64,000 bases of DNA from Sorghum bicolor (lineage: Eukaryota > Streptophyta > Magnoliopsida > Poales > Poaceae): the NCBI RefSeq assembly GCF_000003195.3, contig NC_012870.2, positions 3,712,501 to 3,776,500 on the forward strand, written 5' to 3'. The translations under genes were made by a program, and so were the position numbers. This document shows, in pieces, positions 58,194 through 64,000 of this stretch (the stretch's first letter is position 1; every line of letters starts with the position of its first letter). The notes below the pieces were generated by a model, which worked only from the letters and a program-made list of their open reading frames with translations, had not been told where the DNA came from and ran no database searches.

Positions 58194-60464
58194 CTAGAAT
58201 TGGGCGTCGTAAGGTTTTAGTTGTGCAGGGGATATCTTGAGGGCGGGCAGGCTGTTGCGGAAGAGGATGTCGATGGAGCTTCCCCCGTCCACGAGCACGC
58301 GCTCGAATCTGATGCTGTTGATGCAGGGGTCAAGAATCAGGGGGAAACGACCTGGCTCTGGGATAGCGGCCCACTGGTCCTTCCTGCTGAACGAGATTTC
58401 CCTGTGGGACCACGTGGGAAATTTCGGGTCTGCGATCAGCCCGTCCGTGCTGTCTATGTTGAGGCAGGCTCTCTTTAACAGCTTTCTTTCTCGCTTGGAC
58501 TCAGTGGAGACCTTGCCCCCAAAGATGGAGGGGACCACGTCAGTGGGGCTGACGTATTGGTGTCGGGGGTCCCTATCTTGGTCCTCATCCTCATCTTCGT
58601 GGTCGTGCCCGTCGCGCTTGTTATTTTTCTTGGCGGAGTCGTCTTGGGCGGCCCGCCGTGTATAGATGCTTTTGAGGACGCGACACTCTTCCATGGTATG
58701 ATTGGACTTTGGATGTAGTTGGCATGGTCCCTTCAACGTTTTGTTGTAGTCTTCTTGGTAGTCCCGTCGTCCATTGGGACGTTTGACCGTATTTACTCCG
58801 TGGTCGTAGTCGCGAGGGCGCTTTCCTCTGAAGTCGTCGCGGCTGTCGCGCCGCCGATCCCAACCGTCTCTGTGGTCGCGGTTGTCGGGGCGACGGTGGT
58901 TCCTGTTGTCGTAACGACCGCGACCGTCATCTCGCCGGGAAGGCTGGTCGGGACCTCTAGCGTCGTCTCGGATTAGTTTTTCTGCGTCGTCGGCGTCGGC
59001 GTAATTTTTGGCCGTGGCGAGGAGTTCCGCCACCGTTGCTGGTCGTTTACGTAACAGCTTGTTCCTCAGTGCTTCGTGGAAGCGCAAACCCTTGATGAAG
59101 GCAGAGATGGCCTCGTCGTGGGAAATCTTCGGGATTTTGAGGCGCATATCCGAGAATCGTCGGATGTAATCGCGCAGAGGTTCGTTCTTCCTGTCCCTTA
59201 TCCTTTCAAGGTCATACTTGTTTCCAGGCTGCTCGCATGTGGCGATGAAGTTGTCGATGAAAGCCTGGCGTAGCTCTTCCCAAGAGTCGAAGGAGTCCTC
59301 GGGCAAGCCAAGAAGCCACTGATGACCAGCCTGGTCGAGGACTACGGGGAAGTAGTTAGCCATGACGTGCTCATCCCCTGCCGCTCATCGGACGGCGATT
59401 TCATAGAGGGTGATCCAGTTCTCTGGATTTTCCTTGCCGTCGTATTTTTTAAGTTTTTCGAGCTTGAAATTGCGGGGCCACACGACCTGGCGGAGGTGTG
59501 AGGAGAACTGTCTTAGGCCCGGAGGACCGTGCGTTGCATCGTACTCGATGGCGACAGCCACGTTGGCGCTTGGCGTTTTGTAGACTGGCTGGTCCCCGAC
59601 CATGTCAAAGGCATCGTTGAGATTATTTGGTGGCATTTGTTGTTGCTCGTCTGCGCGTCGTCGGGCGCGATCGGCGTTGCGTTGTTCGCGGAGTTGCCTC
59701 TGCTCATCTGTTTCTCCATCAACGACCGGTTCGTCGGCGCTGACATTGAACACAATATCTCCTCGTCGGGGGGGGAATATCGGGAAACGGGGGAAACCCG
59801 GAGGGTGTGAAGGAAAATCCAGGTCGTAGTCCTCGTCTTCGGTGTTTATAACCTCGGTGGGGACGGAACCGGTACTTGAGTTGGTGCTGGAAACCTGGCC
59901 GTCCCGTAGTTCTCGGATCGTCACCATGTTGACGTAGTGACGATCGTTCCTTTTCGGCGACCAACCCGCCTTGCTGAAAACGGATTGGGTGTGCTGTGAG
60001 TAAACAGAGGCCGAGTTGTTCAGGCCGCAAGGATAATCTTCCTTCTTGAGCTTGACGGATCGTTCTGAGGGTGTTGAGGTTATCGTCAGAGACGTTCCCA
60101 GCCGTTCGTGTGTGGCGACACGAGTTGGCCGGCGGGATTTGAAAAAATCCGCTGGAGCAGCTTGGTCGGGCCGACGCAGAACTCCGTCTACTAGTTGGGA
60201 AACTTCGAGTAGCTTGGAGTCAGCGCGATCAAGCGCTTGGAGAAGGTCCGAGCAGTCGATCTTCTTTCCCTTGTAGAGCGGGAACGGTGGTCGGGCGCTC
60301 GGTGCCGTCACGCGTGTGGTCGGAGACGGCGTGATCTCAGATTGGATCTGGATCTCTTTCGAAACCGTGGTCGTGAGGCCGCCGCTGCACGTCGTCCACG
60401 TGATCTGGCCGACGGTGAACGTGAGGCCTTCAGGCACGGTCGCGGAAGCTGGGATCGTGACCAT
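58194..60464 (-). pseudogene. Gag-protease region of the Tat gag-pol frame
   Basis: The likely start is the ATG at 60464 (MVTIPASATVPEG), just inside the primer site. An in-frame TGA at 59385-59387 cuts the Retrotrans_gag domain, which resumes with WLLGLPEDSFDSWEELRQAF and YIRRFSDMRLKIPKI. An Arg/Asp-rich nucleic-acid-binding segment follows. Next is a zinc motif of the form C-x2-H-x4-H-x4-C (CQLHPKSNHTMEEC, about 58685-58727), then the aspartic protease with VDGGSSIDILF (DGGS in place of DTG/DSG). A TAG at 58194-58196 follows. Confidence 0.88.
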
Positions 60465-60495
60465 CTTGTTCGCCGGAAAAGTTGCACGCACACCC

Positions 60496-60511
60496 CCTAC
60501 CTGGCGCGCCA
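60496..60511 (-). other. Primer-binding site of the Tat element
   Basis: On the minus strand TGGCGCGCCAGGTAGG begins one base inside the 5' LTR. A TGG start complementary to a tRNA CCA end is expected here. I do not name the tRNA. Confidence 0.7.
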
Positions 60512-60512
60512 C

Positions 60513-60972
60513 TGTCGATGAAAGCTGGTCGGCAGTCTACCTTGGGGTATACCCACGGTAGTAGTTTATCGGTAGACGGTGCGCAAACTACGAACTCGAT
60601 GGTGACGCAAGACACGGACAAGCTTTTTATCCAGGTTCGGCCGCCGAGTTGGCGTAATACCTACGTCCTGCGTCTGGTTGTATTGATTTGTGTTGAGAGA
60701 ATATGATGTCCTAGGGGGGTCCCTTGCCCCTCCTTATATAGTCTGGAGGGCAGGGTTACAGATCTGGAAACTAATCCTAGTCGGTTACAATTGCCATGGA
60801 TAATTCGATATCAATTTCTATTCTAACCGACTAGAATCCTGCTTGATCTCCACATCTTGTTTCCTTGCGCGAAACTCCAGGTTGTCGGATCAAGCCTTGA
60901 ACTCGTCTCGTAATGGGCCAAGCCTCCTGGCCGAAGTCTAGCCGTAAGGGTATAGGGGTTTATACCCCCACA
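60513..60972 (-). repeat. 5' LTR of the Tat element
   Basis: A 460-bp LTR with TGTCGATG..CCCCCACA termini. On the minus strand it contains a TATA-like CTATATAAGG (60732-60741), the probable promoter of the genomic RNA. Confidence 0.95.
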
Positions 60973-61229
60973 GCTTTTGGCTGGTAACCTGGGTTACCTA
61001 GTCATCCTTTGAGTGTACTAAAAACTCTTCCTGCTTAATGAAATACGCGCCAAGGCGTGCTTAAAAAAAACCTCTCCGCGCGGTTTTCGGTCTGTCTCGA
61101 TAAGTCTTTAAAGATTTGATTAACATTTTATAGGATGAGGATGAAGTATTACATTTCAAGGTTATAAAATATGAAACACTGGTGATAATTATTTGGTGTC
61201 ATAAAATAGATTTTATAGAATTACAATTT

Positions 61230-61845
61230 CTTCGGAGGGTAACGCTTCCTCAAGAGGTTGGAAAGGAGATGGCAAATGCTGTCTATGTGGGGTGTTGGAA
61301 ACGATAAATCATCTGCTCTTTGAATGTGTCCTTGCTAAATGGATTTGGGCTGTCATAAAGGAAGTGTTCTATGCGAGAGATATTCCTCACTCAGTTCAGG
61401 AGATGTCTGAGGGGTGGCTGTGGGGTAAGGGGCACTTGCCAACACGAAATATTATGTTTCTTTTCGCAGGTTTTGCTTGGACCTTATGGGTAACAAGAAA
61501 CAAGATGGCGATTGAGAAGTGCTATCCTAAGGCACCTGCTAACATTCTTTATGACGCCTTGTCATTGTTGTAGAGGTGGTCTTTGCTCTTGAAGGCGATC
61601 GACAAAGAAAAGGTGGACCAGGCGAATGTCATGCTATTGAGCTGGATGAGAAATTTTGAGCCAAGCTTGGCCATGCTTACAGGCATTGTTGAGATTTGAG
61701 AACCTTCTGGGCTTCATTTTGCCTATCTTTGTAATAGATTTAGTTTGGTTTTTGTTTGCTTGAGATACTGGTATCCCCAGTTGCTGTATCCAAACGTGGT
61801 GCTTTCTTAAAAGCAGAGATCTTCTCTTTAAATAAAAAAAGAAGT
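61230..61845 (+). mobile_element. Second LINE 3'-end relic (zf-RVT)
   Basis: A reading frame contains CCLCGVLETINHLLFECVLAKWIW, a zf-RVT domain of plant L1-type ORF2, then FAGFAWTLWVTRNKMAIEKCYP. A TAG at about 61571 is followed by further coding-like sequence (RWSLLLKAIDKEKVDQANVM). The relic ends in an A-rich tail near 61830-61842. It is unrelated in detail to the LINE at 48.8 kb. Confidence 0.75.
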
Positions 61846-61936
61846 TGCAGTTGGAGTGTTGCACAGTTGCGTCCTCTTGGTTATGACAAGTTGACACTAG
61901 AGGCCCGGCAAACGGTTTGTTTTTGTGTGGTTCCTA

Positions 61937-62182
61937 AGACTATCTCCAACAATCGTCACCCAAAATACAAGATCCATTTGTCCTTTGTGTAGCGCTACAG
62001 GTAAAAGATTCCATACCTATTTTTAGTCTTCTCCAACAACAAGACCTAAAAGACAACACTCTCTGCAAATAGGTCTCGAGGAGAGAGGATACCCAAATTT
62101 GGGTTATGCCTCTCCTGGTATCCAAAATGGGTCTTCTGTATGGGTACTCTGTTGGAGGCTATAGGTATTGTGTTGGAGACTC
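61937..62182. mobile_element. MITE with AGACTATCTCCAACA-type ends
   Basis: The left end AAGACTATCTCCAACAATCG and right end TATTGTGTTGGAGACTC are inverted. The motif TCTCCAACAACAAGACC recurs inside. This is the widespread 'ctccaacag' class of grass MITE. The target duplication is uncertain. Confidence 0.5.
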
Positions 62183-63856
62183 ATTTTAGGATCGTTCCGA
62201 TTAACATCTGTCAATTTTGTCGACAAGCGTCCTTTTTACCCGAGAGAGAGAGAGAGAGTTCAGTGTGGAAAGCACGGCGCTGCTGAGTGCTGACTCGATC
62301 TTAACCGCACTTTCAATCAGCAGATAACGTTTCGTACCATGAGAGATGTTGTTAGAATGGTAGTTGCAGAATGCAGAGTGATGTTTGACGACACAGTGCG
62401 AGCGTTTATGATTCATTTCCTAGATTTGACGACTTGATCACCCTTATGTACTTGTGCGATCATGGTACATTGGTTCATCGCCGAAGTGCGTATCAAGGAC
62501 AAGAGGTGAGGTTTCTGGTCCTGAACACGTTACAGCCTGGTCCTCCAAGCGAACCTGGGATGCAATGGAATGGATTGGGGATTGGATCGGATCGGATCCC
62601 GCAGTGCATCTCGAAAGACACCACGAATTCCACCCGGAACCACGGACAAACCCCATTCGTGCAGCGCCTCCAGGGGCTTTCAATCTGGCCGTGAGTAAAT
62701 TCCACCCAACAACCAATGCATTCACCCCGAATCGCATCGCATCGCCACAAGTCTCTCGAGAATCCGGCGCGCGCGCAGCACGCTCGCGAATCCGGCATCG
62801 CCCTGCCGCTCTCGATCAGGTCGCATTTAAACTCCTGCGCTGCTCCCCTCCCACGCCGAGCCGAACGCGGCAGGGTACTCGCGGGAAGGATCTTTCGCTT
62901 TCGCACCACCCCGCCACGTCGAGCGGATCGAGCAGGTGCAGGGGGGCATCAGGCAACGCACGCATTGATGCCATGGGTCATGGGTGGCCACTGGCAGGCC
63001 GGGGCATCGACGTCGAGAGCTCACACACGACACGACCGGCCATGGCGTCACCGGCGCGAACCTGTTTTGCGGCGGGGGGGCTCCGGCGACACGCCCCTCT
63101 GCCACGGGTCCACGCCCACCCATGCGACCGCGGCATTGGCAAAATGGCAAGGCCCGGCGCATCGTGTAGAATGAGAATGAGCATGGGCCATCTGAGCTCA
63201 CCTGACCACAAGCTGTACCGTACCGTACCGCGGACACGACGCCATGGCGTTCCGGGCGCGTGGCTTCGGCATATCTTCCCGGAGCCTGACACGGCAAGGT
63301 GCGCCATTTATGAGGACCTGAGGAGCGCTCAAGGACGAGCAGGAGAGCAGCACGGGCCAGCCGGCCACGGGGGTAGAGCTCGGCGTCCGTACGAACAGCG
63401 TCATCACTGCACTCGCTAGTTCACTGCACTACAGTACTACCACTGTAGCTGCAGCACGGGCATGACGCCAATGACGACCGCATTCGAGCTCGCTGCTGCT
63501 CCCAGAGCCAGGCTATACGAGTACGCAGTGCAGCAGCAGAATGACCTCGCTGCTGAGGAGGTAAATGCGGTGCAGAATTGCAGGTGCTTGGGCACACCGC
63601 GAACCATCCGGTCCGGCGCCGGCATCGTCGGTGGCCAGTCGAGCCGCGCCGTGGGGCTGGCATCTGGTGCACCGGTGCCGTCCGGAATCGGATGGCGTGG
63701 CCGCCTGCTGCTTCCGTGTTCTGCTGCAGCAGAAGCCGCACGGCTTCATCCGCCCGCGCCCGGTCGCCACGACGAGAACGGACGGACGGACGGTGCTGGC
63801 AAGGAGCCAATGCAAGGACGGAGATGCGGACCGCATGACGCTTGCCCGACGCGAGC
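62183..63856. other. GC-rich intergenic DNA or 3' flank, no gene assigned
   Basis: A GA microsatellite at about 62241-62260 is followed by GC-rich DNA from 62560 with many long overlapping open frames on both strands, as expected from base composition. None shows a known motif. The right part may be 3' UTR of a minus-strand gene entering from the right. Confidence 0.35.
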
Positions 63857-64000
63857 TCAAGCGTGGCAGCACCGTGGTCCGGTGGTCATGCGGGTGATGA
63901 TGTACTCGCAGTAATGCCATCGCAGTTCGTTCGGTCGGTACATCGGCCGGGACTCGGGCTCGGGATCCGCCTCCTGCTGCAGCCTCATACCAGCAGCATG
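63857..64000 (-). CDS. Possible last coding exon of a minus-strand gene, partial
   Basis: From the window edge leftwards a 47-residue frame runs to a TGA at 63857-63859. It reads RLQQEADPEPESRPMY, then RPNELRWHYCEYIITRM, and ends GPRCCHA. Its mixed, non-repetitive composition (Trp, Tyr, His, Cys, Ile) stands out from the Pro/Arg/Ala-rich chance frames around it. I do not recognise the family, and a random open frame is still possible. Confidence 0.35.
   Translation of the reverse strand, partial: HAAGMRLQQEADPEPESRPMYRPNELRWHYCEYIITRMTTGPRCCHA

Larger units (their letters stand above)
49365..60972 (-). mobile_element. Tat-lineage Ty3/gypsy LTR retrotransposon, 11.6 kb, with antisense gene
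   Basis: Two 460-bp LTRs in direct orientation bound the element. The target duplication GCTTT is at 49360-49364 and 60973-60977. Relative to gag-pol the element reads right to left: 5' LTR (60513-60972), primer site, gag, protease, RT, RNase H, integrase (to 54531), then a plus-strand spliced gene, a 70-bp tandem array and the 3' LTR. An extra antisense gene between integrase and the 3' LTR, together with an archaeal-like RNase H, is typical of the Tat group (Retand/RIRE2/Grande-like). The LTRs differ at three positions, implying a recent insertion. Confidence 0.93.
48832..61070 (+). mobile_element. 5'-truncated LINE, split by the LTR retrotransposon
   Basis: The LINE is the sum of 48832-49364 and 60978-61070. 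Its left part encodes the end of ORF2 with a zf-RVT domain (FFVWLILHGRCWTAERR, C..C..H..C in CIICDQSPETMDHLVLRC), then a frame shift and MAWNLWKERNARTFQGF. The right part is the 3' UTR ending TTAATGAAATACGCGCC..TTAAAAAAAA. A 13-bp direct repeat CCTCTCCGTGCGG (48819-48831) recurs with one change at 61071-61083, directly after the A tail. This is the target duplication of the LINE and proves the two parts are one element. Confidence 0.88.

Noticed and set aside
55744..60521. Plus-strand open frames across gag-pol
   Set aside because: They are complements of conserved RT, protease and Gag coding sequence and show no motif of their own.
62454..63419. A 321-codon plus-strand frame and overlapping minus-strand frames
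   Set aside because: Composition is Arg/Pro/Gly/Ala/His-rich in all frames, as expected of GC-rich DNA; no domain, signal peptide or splice-supported continuation was seen.

Overview
The window is nuclear DNA of a grass. The evidence is intron-rich genes with canonical GT..AG junctions, GC-rich first exons next to AT-rich introns, Tourist/Stowaway/hAT/Mutator miniature elements of grass type, and a Tat-lineage Ty3/gypsy retrotransposon. A panicoid grass such as sorghum, Miscanthus or sugarcane is my guess; the sequence alone does not fix the species.

Layout, left to right. 2-11453 (+): a NO VEIN (NOV)-type protein, missing its 5' end, with a GHKL ATPase core and a C-terminal DUF3883 domain; its introns carry a hAT-type MITE and a SINE-like relic. 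11.5-15.4 kb: AT-rich, MITE-bearing intergenic DNA. 15462-18619 (+): mitochondrial ribosomal protein uL4 in seven exons. 19.07-19.29 kb: a broken duplicate of part of NOV exon 5. 20756-24264 (+): a galectin-domain beta-1,3/hydroxyproline O-galactosyltransferase in seven exons, with a MITE nested inside a MITE of the same family just upstream. 25.5-26.4 kb: a 919-bp Mutator-like foldback element with a perfect 9-bp target duplication. 27594-29645 (+): a prolyl 4-hydroxylase with a C-terminal ShKT domain, followed by a decayed copy (about 35.0-36.0 kb) and a last-exon relic (about 39.2-39.5 kb). All three sit among copies of the same noncoding repeats, so this looks like a decaying tandem array. 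41188-42405 (+): a two-exon CLE25/26-like signalling peptide gene. 44.4-45.6 kb: a second long foldback. 47830-48411 (+): a secreted glycine-rich protein. 48.8-61.07 kb: a 5'-truncated LINE that was split by a complete 11.6-kb LTR retrotransposon (49365-60972, 460-bp LTRs, TSD GCTTT). 61.2-64 kb: a second LINE relic, a MITE, GC-rich DNA and a possible last exon of a minus-strand gene at the window edge.

The LTR retrotransposon is the richest object here. Its gag-pol lies on the minus strand as one reading frame broken by four in-frame stops. On the plus strand, between integrase and the 3' LTR, it carries a separate gene that looks spliced: a TATA box, six exons with consensus junctions, a 'putative gypsy-type transposon' (Transposase_28) domain, a coiled coil and a poly(A) signal. 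Next to it is a 70-bp tandem array. Because that gene is antisense to the retroviral-type RNA, its introns survive retrotransposition.

Several host genes belong to the secretory pathway or cell surface. The P4H makes hydroxyproline, hydroxyproline galactosyltransferases use it, CLE peptides and glycine-rich wall proteins are secreted, and some CLE peptides are hydroxylated. This is a thematic link only; nothing shows that the genes are co-regulated.
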